Positions 47,637 through 57,562 of a stretch of 64,000 bases of DNA are shown one piece after another (position 1 is the stretch's first letter; each line of letters begins with the position of its first letter). Under the pieces are notes generated by a model. It saw nothing but the letters and a program-made list of their open reading frames with translations. It did no database searches and was not told the origin of the DNA. The DNA is from Zeimonas arvi (GTDB taxonomy: Bacteria; Pseudomonadota; Gammaproteobacteria; Burkholderiales; Burkholderiaceae_E), in assembly GCF_008039575.1 (NCBI RefSeq), contig NZ_VDUY01000004.1:248001-312000 (forward strand). The letters run 5' to 3'. Both the position numbers and the translations under genes were made by a program.

Positions 47637-48908
47637 CTATTCGATCGCCAGGCGCGAGATCGTCCGGCGATACTGCTCGCTCTGGAACTCCGAGCCGGTC
47701 ACCTGGCTTGCGAAGAGTCCGAGCTCGGGCAGGAAGTGGTCACGACGGCTCAGGCGGGTCGTGCGACCTTCGTCGATGGTCGTCCAGTTGCAGTCGAGCG
47801 TGGTCGCGCGACCGGGAAACTCGGGCCGCACGCTCGCCGCATCGACGTCGGGGCCCACCGTGCAGTCTGCGCTGAGTCGCCAGCGCTTGCGCTGCTCGGG
47901 CCGGTCGCCCCACCTCGAAGCGGACTCGTAGTCCGTCGCGAGCAGGAAGCGCTGGCCCGCGACGAGTGGGAAGATCGTTCCGGTCAGTTCGATCCTCGCC
48001 GGCCAGCTCCGGTAGGAATGGCCGTTCTTGCCTGCCTCGTCCGAGCCGTCGGCGTAGGCCAGCGTGACCAGGCCCGCCAGGGCGGACATGTGGTTCGACG
48101 ACGACTCGACGACGCGGTCCCCGATCTCGCTGCGCGATCGCGTCTGCCGGAGCCAGAATCCGCTGCCGGCGGGCGAGAGGCGGATCGCTTCGGCCGACTG
48201 GTGGCTGCCGTCCGTGGCGCGCCCCTGGGTTTCGTAGACGACCTGCCGCAACGGCGGCGGCACCGCGAAGCGCGAATCGGATTCGAGCTGGCGGCGGATC
48301 TCGGCGGGCAACAGCGCTTGCAGCTTTCCAGGAGGCAGCCGGCGCCTCGGCAGCAGGCCGTCGGCCCCCGGCTCGGCCGGGCGTGCCAGGGCGTCGAGCC
48401 TCTCGCGGGCCCGTTCGCCGTGGGGTCCGCTCGTCTCGGCAGCCAGGCGATACAGGCGCTCCGCCTCGTCGGGGCGCTCGGCGTCGATGTCTGCGGCGAA
48501 ATCGACAAGCAGGTCCGGCGACTTCAGTGACGGCGCCGGCAGCGGCGGCATGCTGCCCTGCTGCTGGACGATCTCCAGGCGAGCCTTTCGCTCCGCGTTG
48601 TGCGCCTCGGCAAGTTCGCGCTCGGCGCGCTCACGGTTCCGCGCTTCGCGTTCCCGCGCCGCGGCCTCCTCCTGCCGCTGCCGCGCCTGCTCCCGACGCA
48701 GGCACATCGACTGGGCGGAATCGCAGCGGCTCGTGCACTGTTTCATTGCGGACTCGACATCGCTGCGGCCCTTGCTGAGCAGGGCCGCGGCAAGGCCGCC
48801 GCCGGCGCAGGTGTTGACGCACGACATGTGGTCGAGCTCGCAGTCGGCCAGGACGATGACCGGCGCCGCCAGCGCGGCGAGGATCACGATCGGGATGTGC
48901 CAGCGCAT
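47637..48908 (-). CDS. Unrecognised secreted protein with twin CX3C head and coiled coil
   Basis: I do not recognise this 423-residue protein. A signal peptide (1-21) is followed by six Cys in a mirror pattern: C23-x6-C30-x3-C34, then C58-x3-C62-x6-C69. That suggests a disulfide-pinned helical hairpin. Residues 70-112 are almost purely Arg/Glu/Ala/Gln and should form a charged coiled coil. The rest (about 190-423) looks like a beta-rich periplasmic domain with one late Cys pair (DCTVGPD, LDCNW). It shares a strand with the next gene, 6 bases apart. The function is unknown. Confidence 0.75.
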   Translation of the reverse strand: MRWHIPIVILAALAAPVIVLADCELDHMSCVNTCAGGGLAAALLSKGRSDVESAMKQCTSRCDSAQSMCLRREQARQRQEEAAAREREARNRERAERELAEAHNAERKARLEIVQQQGSMPPLPAPSLKSPDLLVDFAADIDAERPDEAERLYRLAAETSGPHGERARERLDALARPAEPGADGLLPRRRLPPGKLQALLPAEIRRQLESDSRFAVPPPLRQVVYETQGRATDGSHQSAEAIRLSPAGSGFWLRQTRSRSEIGDRVVESSSNHMSALAGLVTLAYADGSDEAGKNGHSYRSWPARIELTGTIFPLVAGQRFLLATDYESASRWGDRPEQRKRWRLSADCTVGPDVDAASVRPEFPGRATTLDCNWTTIDEGRTTRLSRRDHFLPELGLFASQVTGSEFQSEQYRRTISRLAIE

Positions 48909-48914
48909 GGCCGC

Positions 48915-49709
48915 TCAATCCTTCTGGTAGATGTCGGGATCGGCGCCGCGCCGCTCCTGGCGCTCGGCCTGGTAGCGCGCCGCGTCCTGCCATGCGTCGG
49001 CGGGGCCTGCGCGCACCCAGCGACGGTTCTCGCAGCGGTACATCCATTTGCCGTAGGCGGCCCATGCGCCGTTCGCGTAGTAGTTCAAGCGCGCGCCGTC
49101 CGCTTCGACCGCCGGTCGAGTGAAGTAGCTGCACGCCTGCCCCTCGTGATTGGCCTGCGGATCCTTCGGCTTGAAGGCGGTTGCGGCGGGGCGTGCGGGC
49201 GGGGCCGGCCGTGCCGAAGCCTGAGACTCGGCGCCAAGGCCCGTCCCGGCCGGCTTGCCGCCCGCGGCCGCTTCGGCAGCCCGCGCGAAGCAATCCACGG
49301 CCGCGATCTTGCGTTCGAAATTGTCGAGCACCTGCTTGCGGGGGCCGTCGTACATGTTCCTGATGAAGTCCGCGGTCTGCAGGGTGTCCATCGTGCCGCG
49401 CAGGACAGCCAGCAGCGCCTGCCAGTCGGCAGCTTTCCACTGCGCCCAGGGCCTGCCCTTCAGGGCGTCGAGGTTGCCGGCGGCTCGTGCGCGGTACCAG
49501 TCGAGGAAGACCCAGGCCTCGCTGCCGTAAGTCGAGATCCTGTCGAAGAACTCTCCGAATGTTCGCGCAGTGCGATCGGTGCCTTCGAGGAAGGTCGGGG
49601 GGCAGGCGCTCGGGGTTTGCGCCGCCGCGCTGCCCACGCTGGTCGCGAGCAGTGCGGCGCTTGCGAGGCTGACGAGAATTCGAGGGCGACTGAAAACCGG
49701 TCTGGGCAT
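48915..49709 (-). CDS. Unrecognised secreted protein
   Basis: A 264-residue exported protein that I do not recognise. A signal peptide (1-30, ending SAAAQ) is followed by a helical Trp-rich region (WVFLDWYRAR, WAQWKAADWQALLA) with a Cys near each end (SACPP and VDCF). A Pro/Ala-rich linker leads to a C-terminal part with YYANGAWAAYGKWMYRCENRRWV. I chose ATG 49709 over an upstream in-frame ATG at 49769 because the signal peptide begins there. It is transcribed with the twin-CX3C gene and may act with it. Confidence 0.72.
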   Translation of the reverse strand: MPRPVFSRPRILVSLASAALLATSVGSAAAQTPSACPPTFLEGTDRTARTFGEFFDRISTYGSEAWVFLDWYRARAAGNLDALKGRPWAQWKAADWQALLAVLRGTMDTLQTADFIRNMYDGPRKQVLDNFERKIAAVDCFARAAEAAAGGKPAGTGLGAESQASARPAPPARPAATAFKPKDPQANHEGQACSYFTRPAVEADGARLNYYANGAWAAYGKWMYRCENRRWVRAGPADAWQDAARYQAERQERRGADPDIYQKD

Positions 49710-49848
49710 CGATTCACAGGCTCCATTTGATGACGGCGCCGGAAGGATACCGAAGACCCCACGTACCACGCCCGCCCCGGTACGGCAGTCAGACCGATGG
49801 TCGCCCGAACGGGACGAAGGGCCGTGCCAGCCGGCAGCTGCCGGCGTT

Positions 49849-50655
49849 TCAACGTTCCAGCAGCACCGACCCGCTCACGCTGACGCTGACCGTGGTCTTC
49901 CCCTCGGCGATCGGCATCGGCGCCGCCTCGGCCATGGCGGCGCGCGCCATCATCGCCTTGGGAGCCGGCTCGGGCTGCCCGGGGCCGGAATCGCTGACCG
50001 AAACGGCGCGCACCGCAAAACCCTTGTAGCCCAGCGCCTGCGAGGCGGCCTGCGCCTTGGCCCGGAAGGCCGCCACCGCCTCGGCGATCAGCTCGCGCTC
50101 GACCGCGGTGCGCGCCTCCCGGCTGAGGAAATAGGCGACCGACTCCACGTTGAGCGTGCCGGCAAGCTCGCCGACCAGCTTGTTGAAGTCCGCCGACGGC
50201 GCGGCGGTGAGCCGGATCGCGCCGCGCGCGCGCCAGGCGACGATCCGGGAATCCTTCCAGACCGGATCGGTGCGGTAGCCGGCGCTCTGCACCTCGAGGT
50301 CCTTGCGCTCCTTCAGGCGCTGCAGCACCGGATCGAGCTGCTCGTTGACGCGGGCCTGCGCGGGACCCGGTTCGGGCGCTTCGTGGCTCGAATACAGGGT
50401 CACCGACACCCGATCCTGCGCCACCTCTCGCCAGGCGTCCGCGGACAGCGTGAGCTGCGGAAACTCGGGCATGGCCGGCTGGGCCTGCGCGGGCGCGATC
50501 ACGCCGGAGGCCGAGCGGCCGGTCTGCGCGGCAGCCGCGCCGGCCCACGACAGGCTGGCGAAGGAGGCCGCCAGGCCGAGGGCCGAGATCAGCGCCATCG
50601 CGGCACGCCGGCGCGGCGCGCGGCCTGCGTGCCGGCCGGGGGAGGGGTGGGTCAT
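49849..50655 (-). CDS. SIMPL (DUF541) domain protein
   Basis: A 268-residue exported protein. A signal peptide with a long basic head ends near AAAAQ, and a SIMPL domain (about 70-268) follows, with LTLSADAWREVAQDRVSVTLYS at its start in pieces and the closing VSVSVSGSVLLER. SIMPL proteins are periplasmic, often stress-linked, and lack a defined biochemical role. The ATG at 50655 has AGGAG seven bases upstream. A 139-bp gap with no recognisable signal separates it from the next gene. Confidence 0.85.
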   Translation of the reverse strand: MTHPSPGRHAGRAPRRRAAMALISALGLAASFASLSWAGAAAAQTGRSASGVIAPAQAQPAMPEFPQLTLSADAWREVAQDRVSVTLYSSHEAPEPGPAQARVNEQLDPVLQRLKERKDLEVQSAGYRTDPVWKDSRIVAWRARGAIRLTAAPSADFNKLVGELAGTLNVESVAYFLSREARTAVERELIAEAVAAFRAKAQAASQALGYKGFAVRAVSVSDSGPGQPEPAPKAMMARAAMAEAAPMPIAEGKTTVSVSVSGSVLLER

Positions 50656-50692
50656 CGGAGGCTCCTTTCTTGGTCGACGGGCAAGCATAGCC

Positions 50693-51574
50693 TCAGGCCG
50701 GCATGATCAGCACGTCGCAGGTCGCATCGGACAGCACATGCCGCGTGACGCTGCCGATGAAGAAGGCTTCGGCCGCGGACTTGCCGTGCCGGCCCATCAC
50801 GATCAGGTCTGCGTCGATCTCCTCCGCGGCCTCCAGGATGCTCCGCGCCGCGGAGCCCTGCACCACCTGGGGGCGTATCCGCGACCCGGCCTCGCCGAGA
50901 CCGGCCGCCAGCTCGAGCACGCGCTTCAGGGCCTGCGCGCGAGCCAGGGCCCGGAAGCGATTGACCTCGTCGTCGGACACCCCGGCCAGCCAGAGCTTGC
51001 CCTCGAAGGGCAGCTCGAAGACGTGAAGCGCGGTCAGCTCGGCGTCGGGCGCGATCGCGGCTGCCGCGCGCATCGCGCCGGCCGAATGACCGGTGAAGTC
51101 GACCGGCACCAGCGCGCGACGGTAAGGCGGCTCCGGCGCGGCGCGGCTGACCAGCACGGGCCGGGTGGCCTTGCGCAGCAGGCGCTCCGCGGTGCTGCCG
51201 ATGACCATGTCGCGCAGCGGATTCTGGCCGTGGGCGCCGAGCACCAGCAGGTCGGCCGATTCGGTCGCGGCCAGGATCTCGTCGTCGGGATCGCCGTTGC
51301 CCAGGCGCGTGGTCACCGCCACGCCGTCGATGGCCTCGCGCAGCCGCCCGGCCTCGGCCTCGATCATGCGGCGCGCGTCCTCGGAGAGCCGGATCTCGGC
51401 GTCGGCCGATCCCGGGAAGAGCGCCACCAGCGTGCGCAGCGCAGGCTCGCTCAGCACGTGCAGCAGTTGCAGCTCCGCGCCCAGCGTTGCCGCGACCGTG
51501 GCGGCGCGACGCGTCGCGATGCCGGCGTGCTCCGAGAAGTCGGTCGCGCAGAGCAGTCGTCGGAACCTGTCCAC
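50693..51574 (-). CDS. Tandem universal stress protein
   Basis: Two UspA domains in one chain of 293 residues. The first opens RLLCATDFSEHAGIATRRA and ends with the nucleotide loop LGAHGQNPLRDMVIGSTAERLL. The second opens RALVPVDFTGHSAGAMRAA and ends MGRHGKSAAEAFFIGSVTRHVL. Both GxxG/H-type loops are intact, so both halves probably bind ATP. The start codon is GTG. Confidence 0.93.
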   Translation of the reverse strand: MDRFRRLLCATDFSEHAGIATRRAATVAATLGAELQLLHVLSEPALRTLVALFPGSADAEIRLSEDARRMIEAEAGRLREAIDGVAVTTRLGNGDPDDEILAATESADLLVLGAHGQNPLRDMVIGSTAERLLRKATRPVLVSRAAPEPPYRRALVPVDFTGHSAGAMRAAAAIAPDAELTALHVFELPFEGKLWLAGVSDDEVNRFRALARAQALKRVLELAAGLGEAGSRIRPQVVQGSAARSILEAAEEIDADLIVMGRHGKSAAEAFFIGSVTRHVLSDATCDVLIMPA

Positions 51575-51594
51575 GGGCGCGCTCCGTGCCGGGC

Positions 51595-52374
51595 TCAGGA
51601 CCCGCGGGTGAGCGTCACGCCGCCGTCGACCACCACGATCTCGCCGACCACGTAGTCGCCGGCGCGCGAGGCCAGGTAGATGGCCGCGCCAGCCATGTCC
51701 TCGTCCTCGCCGACGCGACGGGCGGGCACGCGGCGCGCGACCTCGTCGGCATGGTCGCGCGCCTCGCGGTTCATCTCGGAGCGGAAGGGGCCCGGGGCGA
51801 TCGCCGACATCACGATGTTGTCCTGCGCCAGCCGCAGCGACATGCGCTTGGTCAGGTGGATCAGTCCGGCCTTGCTGGCCGCGTAAGAGTAGGTTTCCCA
51901 GGGATTCACCGAGATGCCGTCGATCGAGGCGATGTTGATCACCTTGGCCGGGCGGGCCTTCGCTGCGGCGCGCAGCTGCGGTGAGAGCGCCTGCGTGAGG
52001 AAGAAGGGCGACTTCATGTTCAGGTCGACCACCTTGTCCCAGCCGCTCTCCGGGAATTCATCGAAGGGCGCGCCCCAGGCCGCGCCCGCGTTGTTCACCA
52101 GGATGTCGAGCTGCGGCTCGCGCTTCGCGATCTCGGCGGCCAGCGCCTTCGCGCCTTCCACGGTGGACACGTCGGCCGGGAGGGACACGCAGTCGCCGAG
52201 CTTGCCGAGCTCGGCCGCGGTGGCGTTGCAGGCATCGGCCTTGCGCGAGGAGATGTAGACACGTTTCGCGCCGGCTGCCAGGAAGCCGGTGGCGATCATC
52301 TTGCCGATGCCGCGCGAGCCGCCGGTGACCAGCGCCACCCGGCCGGCGAGGGAGAAGAGTTCGGTGGTGTTCAT
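51595..52374 (-). CDS. Short-chain dehydrogenase/reductase
   Basis: A classical SDR of 259 residues. The cofactor motif is TGGSRGIG (about 18-25), followed by NNAG and the catalytic YSYAASK. The Ser is in NIASIDG. The substrate is unknown; the overall form resembles gluconate/glucose dehydrogenase-like and FabG-like SDRs. It lies 10 bases downstream of ychF on the same strand. Confidence 0.9.
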   Translation of the reverse strand: MNTTELFSLAGRVALVTGGSRGIGKMIATGFLAAGAKRVYISSRKADACNATAAELGKLGDCVSLPADVSTVEGAKALAAEIAKREPQLDILVNNAGAAWGAPFDEFPESGWDKVVDLNMKSPFFLTQALSPQLRAAAKARPAKVINIASIDGISVNPWETYSYAASKAGLIHLTKRMSLRLAQDNIVMSAIAPGPFRSEMNREARDHADEVARRVPARRVGEDEDMAGAAIYLASRAGDYVVGEIVVVDGGVTLTRGS

Positions 52375-52384
52375 GGAGTCTCCG

Positions 52385-53479
<1,095 letters not shown>

Positions 53480-53580
53480 GTGTGGAAGCTCCGGGCGGGC
53501 CGCGGGACGGCGCGGGCTCGTGCTGCGCGCCGTGCGGCCGAATTCGTCGAAACCCCGATTGTCTCAGGTTCGCGTGTTCG

Positions 53581-53897
53581 GCCGGATCGCGGGGGCGGGG
53601 CGGGCGGACTGATCCCCTCCTGTCTGTGCTGAGGCGGGCCCGTCGAGGGCGGCGCCTGCGCTCTTTCCCGCGCCCGGTGCCGCGGCCCCGCCTGCGGCGG
53701 GGCTGCCCTCGCCCACCTCGGAATTCCGCACCCGCCTCGTAGGGGCTTCGCCCCGACGAGCGGGTCCCGCGGAATTCCTTTCGGTGGCGCTCGGCTTGCA
53801 CAAGGGCGCGGGAAAGAGCGCAGGCGCCGCCCTCGACGGGCTCTTCGAACCCTGGCTTCGGCGGATCAGTCCGCCCGCCCCGCCCCCGCGACCCGGC
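53581..53897. repeat. 317-bp nested inverted-repeat element
   Basis: The 35-bp outer arms 53581-53615 and 53863-53897 are reverse complements with one mismatch. The 38-bp inner arms 53638-53675 and 53804-53841 are perfect reverse complements. Between outer and inner arms lie 22 and 21 unrelated bases. The centre holds two more hairpins. The right outer arm contains the stop codon and last codons of the acetyltransferase gene, so the left arm is an inverted copy of that gene's 3' end. It fills most of the 386-bp gap between ychF and that gene; bases 53480-53580 show no clear promoter. Confidence 0.85.
53720..53778. repeat. Central long hairpin of the nested element
   Basis: GGAATTCCGC (53720-53729) pairs with GCGGAATTCC (53769-53778); inside, CCCGC/GCGGG, CTCGT/ACGAG and GGGGC/GCCCC pair around a TTC loop with small bulges. 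The result is a nearly continuous stem of about 25 bp. The arms GGAATTCC are themselves palindromic. Confidence 0.75.
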
Positions 53898-55302
53898 TGC
53901 TGCCGTGCGCGCGCCACCAGTCGTGGAGTTGCGCGAGGGCGCAAGACACCAGCCGCGACCTTGCGTCGTCGGCCCGGCTGGTCAGCATCACGGGCACCTG
54001 CGCCCCGAGGACCAGCCCCGCCGCCTCGGCGTGGGCCAGAAAGGTCAGCTCCTTGGCCAGCATGTTTCCGGATTCGAGGTTCGGCACGATCAGCACCTGC
54101 GCGCGGCCGGCGACCAGCGAGGCGATGCCCTTGGTGCGGGCGGCTTGCAGGTCGACCGCATTGTCCATGGCCAGCGGGCCGTCGACCAGGCCGCCGGTGA
54201 TCTGGCCACGCTCGGCCATCTTCGACAGGACCGCGGCGTCGATGGTGGACGGGATCGTGGGCGTGACCGTCTCCACCGCGGACAGGATGCCGACCCGCGG
54301 CTCGGGCAGGCCGCAGGCGCGCGCCAGGTCGATCGCGTTCTGCACGATGTCGACCTTGGCCTGGAGGTCCGGTGCGATGTTGATCGCCGCGTCGGAGATG
54401 AACAGCAGGTCGGCGATGCCGGGCAGGTCCATCGCGTAGACGTGGCTGATCCGCCGTCCGGTGCGCAGGCCGTCGTCGCGGCGCACGATGGCCGCGAGCA
54501 GCGTGTCGGTGTGCAGGTGGCCCTTCATCACCGCGCGCACGCGGCCTTCGCGGGCCAGCGCGATCGCGCGGCGGGCCGCTTCCTCGTCGCTCGTCACGTT
54601 GACGATTGGCACGCCGCTCAGATCGCGTTCCAGGTCGGCCGCGGTCTCGCGGATCCCGGCCTCTGCGCCGACCAGGACCGGCGCGATCAGGCCGGCGTCG
54701 CGCGCCTGCAGCGCGCCCTCCAGCGAGGCGGGATCGTCGGGGCAGACCACCGCGGTGGGCAGCGGCGGCAGGCCCGCGCAGGCCGCCAGCAGCCGGTCGA
54801 ACTGCTCGTGCCGACGCACCAGCACTTCCGGCAACGCCGCGTCGGCGATCTCGATCCGGCGCTGCGGCGCGAAGACCTCGGCCTGGCCCTCGGCGATCGA
54901 CTGGCCGCCGGTCGTGCCGCCGAGTCGTTCGATCCGGGTGTCGAGCAGCAGCAGGCGCGGCTCGCGCTTGTCGGCCACGGTGACCGTGACCTGCAGTTCG
55001 TCGCCGACCCGCGCACGGTCGCGGAACACCAGGGTCTGGGCCCGGTAGAGCGCGCCGGGGCCGGGCAGGCGGGTGCCGATCACGTTGCCGATCAGCGAGG
55101 CCAGCCACATCGACGGGGCCACCGCGCCGGTGCCGGGATCTCCGTCGGTGTCGAACCGGGCTTCCAGGTCCGGCAGGTTCGCCGGATTCAGGTTGCCCGA
55201 AACGTTGGCGAAGACGTAGAGGTCGGCCTCGGTGCAGACGCGGCGGATGCTTGCGCGGTCGCCGATCGCGATCTCGTCGAACAGGCGGTTGCTGAGCTTC
55301 AT
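53866..55302 (-). CDS. Bifunctional MaoC-type hydratase / phosphate acyltransferase
   Basis: A fusion of 478 residues from ATG 55302. Residues about 1-145 form a MaoC-like hot-dog domain (RRVCTEADLYVFANVSGNLNP). The rest is a PTA/PTB phosphate acyltransferase domain with HVYAMDLPG, LFISDAAINIAPDLQAKVDIVQNAI in pieces, and VDGPLAMDNAV. Such fusions are found in many proteobacteria and may interconvert acyl-CoA and acyl phosphate. No acetate kinase is adjacent. The last codons lie in the inverted-repeat arm, giving the tail AGAGRAD. Confidence 0.88.
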   Translation of the reverse strand: MKLSNRLFDEIAIGDRASIRRVCTEADLYVFANVSGNLNPANLPDLEARFDTDGDPGTGAVAPSMWLASLIGNVIGTRLPGPGALYRAQTLVFRDRARVGDELQVTVTVADKREPRLLLLDTRIERLGGTTGGQSIAEGQAEVFAPQRRIEIADAALPEVLVRRHEQFDRLLAACAGLPPLPTAVVCPDDPASLEGALQARDAGLIAPVLVGAEAGIRETAADLERDLSGVPIVNVTSDEEAARRAIALAREGRVRAVMKGHLHTDTLLAAIVRRDDGLRTGRRISHVYAMDLPGIADLLFISDAAINIAPDLQAKVDIVQNAIDLARACGLPEPRVGILSAVETVTPTIPSTIDAAVLSKMAERGQITGGLVDGPLAMDNAVDLQAARTKGIASLVAGRAQVLIVPNLESGNMLAKELTFLAHAEAAGLVLGAQVPVMLTSRADDARSRLVSCALAQLHDWWRAHGSSRVAGAGRAD

Positions 55303-55325
55303 GGCCGCAATGCTAACCTGCCGGC

Positions 55326-56276
55326 ATGCCCGCAAGCCTCGACGGAAAACTGGTGGTCGCGATCTCCTCGCGCGCGGTCTTCGACTTCGAAGAAGAGAAC
55401 CGCGTGTTCGAGCAGGACGACGACGCCGCCTACATGGCGCTGCAGCGCGAGCGGCTGGACAGCCCCGCCCTGCCCGGCGTGGCCTGGGCGTTGGTGCGCA
55501 AGTTGCTGCAGTTCGACCCGCCGGGCCGCGGCGAGCGCGACCGCCGGGTCGAGGTCGTGGTCGTGTCGCGCAACGATCCGGTGAGCGGGCTGCGCGTCTT
55601 CCGCTCGGCCGCCAGCGCCGGCCTGCGGCTCGAGCGCGGCGTGTTCACCCGGGGGCGCGCGCCCTGGCGCTACCTGGCGCCGCTCAAGGCCAACCTCTTC
55701 CTGTCGGCCAACGCCGACGACGTGCGCGCGGCGCTGGCCGCGGGCATTCCGGCCGCGCGGGTGTTTCCCGAGTCGGTCAAGGCCTCGGAGTCGCATCCCG
55801 ACGAGATCCGCATCGCCTTCGACGGCGACGCGGTGCTCTTCTCGGACGAGTCCGAGCGGGTGTTCCAGGCAGGCGGGCTTGACGCGTTCCAGCGGCACGA
55901 GGCGGACCGCGCCGCGCTGCCGCTCCCGCCCGGCCCGTTCATGCCGCTGCTGCAGGCCCTGCACCGGCTGCAGCGCGAGAGCGAGGCGTCGGACCCGGGG
56001 GTCGGCGCCGAGATGGCGGTCGTCGCGCCGATGCGGATCCGCACCGCGCTGGTCACCGCGCGCAGCGCGCCGGCGCACGAGCGCGCGATCCGCACGTTGA
56101 TGCACTGGGGCATCGAGGTCGACGAGGCGCTGTTCCTCGGCGGGCTCGAGAAGGGCCCCTTCCTGAAGGAGTTCGAGCCCGACTTCTTCTTCGACGACCA
56201 GACCGGCCACTGCGAGTCGGCGGCGCGGGTGGCGCCGGCCGGGCACGTGGTGTCGGGCGTGGCGAACGAGGGCTGA
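55326..56276 (+). CDS. Cytosolic 5'-nucleotidase (NT5C1 type)
   Basis: A 316-residue protein of the 5'-nucleotidase family related to animal cN-I. The segment LVVAISSRAVFDFEEENRVFE begins it, VVVVSRNDPVSGLRVF follows, and RIAFDGDAVLFSDESE provides the acidic catalytic loop. The C-terminal FLGGLEKGPFLKEFEPDFFFDDQ is characteristic. It dephosphorylates nucleoside monophosphates in known homologues. It is divergent from the hydratase/acyltransferase gene with only 23 bases between the starts. Confidence 0.85.
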   Translation: MPASLDGKLVVAISSRAVFDFEEENRVFEQDDDAAYMALQRERLDSPALPGVAWALVRKLLQFDPPGRGERDRRVEVVVVSRNDPVSGLRVFRSAASAGLRLERGVFTRGRAPWRYLAPLKANLFLSANADDVRAALAAGIPAARVFPESVKASESHPDEIRIAFDGDAVLFSDESERVFQAGGLDAFQRHEADRAALPLPPGPFMPLLQALHRLQRESEASDPGVGAEMAVVAPMRIRTALVTARSAPAHERAIRTLMHWGIEVDEALFLGGLEKGPFLKEFEPDFFFDDQTGHCESAARVAPAGHVVSGVANEG

Positions 56277-57491
56277 TCAGGCAGCGCCGCCGCGCGCGTC
56301 GTCGTACGCCGCGCCCCCGTCCAGCATCGCCGTGATGTCGGCTTCGCCGTAGCCGAGTTCGCCGAGCACCTCGGCCGTGTGCTGGCCGAGCAGCGGGGCC
56401 GGTTTGCGGATCTCGGTCAGCTCGCCGGTCGACTTGATCGGCAGGCCCAGGGTCTTCATCCGGCCGATCTTCGGGTGGTCCATCTCCACGACCATCTTGC
56501 GGGCGGCCACCTGCGGGTCGGCGAGCGTCTGCTCGAAGCTGTAGACCGGGCCTCCGGGCACGCCGGCCGCGTCCATCTTCCGGACCCAGTGCGCGCTGGG
56601 CGCGGTGGCGAACACCGCCTCGATGTCCCGCTCGAGGTCGTCGGCATGCTCGAGGCGATCGCCCGGCCGCGCGTAGCGCGGGTCGGCCAGCCACTCGGGC
56701 TTGTCGCAGACCTGGGTGCAGAAGGCCTGCCACAGCTTTTCGTTGCCGGCGCCGACCGTGGCGTAGCCGTCCTGTGTGCGATAGGCCTGGTAGGGCGCGG
56801 AGCGCCGGTGGCGGGTGCCGGTGGGCGTGGGGATCTCGCCGGCGCCGGCCCAGGCGCCGAATTCCCAGATGCTCCAGGCGAGTCCGGCCTCGAGCAGCGA
56901 GGTCTCCAGGTACTGGCCCTTGCCGCTGCGCAGCCGGCCGATGTAGGCGCCGAGGATCCCGTACAGCGCGGTGACGCCGCTGGCGATGTCGTTCATCGCG
57001 ATGCCGACCTTGGCCGGCCGCCCGCCCGGGTAGCCGGTCATCATCATGATGCCGGACATGCCTTGCGCGATGATGTCGTAGCCGCCGCGCTTGCCGTAGG
57101 GGCCGGTCTGGCCGAAGCCCGACATCGACGCGTAGACCAGGCCGGCGTTGGTCCTGGCCAGGCTGTCGTAGTCGATGCCCAGGCGCTTGACCACGCCGGG
57201 ACGGAAGTTCTCCATCACGATGTCGGCGCCGGCGGCCAGCTTCAGGAAGGCTTCCTTGCCGCGCGGGTCCTTCAGGTCGAGCGCCACGCTGCGCTTGTTG
57301 CGGTTGAGCACCGCGAAGCAGTAGGACTCGTCGTTGACCTTCGGGTCGAAGCGGCGCGAGGCGTCGCCGTCGGGGAAGCTCTCGATCTTGATCACATCGG
57401 CGCCCAGATCCCCGAGCACCATCGCGCAGTAGGGGCCGGCCATCACGCTGGTGAGGTCGATCACCTTCACGCCTTCGAGCGGCAGTGACAT
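56277..57491 (-). CDS. CaiB/BaiF-family (class III) CoA-transferase
   Basis: Transfers CoA between carboxylic acids. It has 404 residues from ATG 57491 (AAGGAA upstream). The N-terminal GVKVIDLTSVMAGPYCAMVLGDLGADVIKIE is the family opening. Asp168 in AMNDIASG is the expected catalytic aspartate that forms the acyl-anhydride. It closes a six-gene run on this strand (regulator, crotonase, ABC transporter, this gene), so it likely activates the transported acid. Donor and acceptor are unknown. Confidence 0.92.
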   Translation of the reverse strand: MSLPLEGVKVIDLTSVMAGPYCAMVLGDLGADVIKIESFPDGDASRRFDPKVNDESYCFAVLNRNKRSVALDLKDPRGKEAFLKLAAGADIVMENFRPGVVKRLGIDYDSLARTNAGLVYASMSGFGQTGPYGKRGGYDIIAQGMSGIMMMTGYPGGRPAKVGIAMNDIASGVTALYGILGAYIGRLRSGKGQYLETSLLEAGLAWSIWEFGAWAGAGEIPTPTGTRHRRSAPYQAYRTQDGYATVGAGNEKLWQAFCTQVCDKPEWLADPRYARPGDRLEHADDLERDIEAVFATAPSAHWVRKMDAAGVPGGPVYSFEQTLADPQVAARKMVVEMDHPKIGRMKTLGLPIKSTGELTEIRKPAPLLGQHTAEVLGELGYGEADITAMLDGGAAYDDARGGAA

Positions 57492-57562
57492 TTCCTTTTC
57501 TCTCCTGTTGCCCGGGGCCACGCGCCGCGGCGGCCCCGGCCTGGTTCAATGGCTTGCCCGCT

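Noticed and set aside
53581-53897. Insertion sequence
   Set aside because: There is no transposase frame and the element is only 317 bp; a non-autonomous element remains possible.
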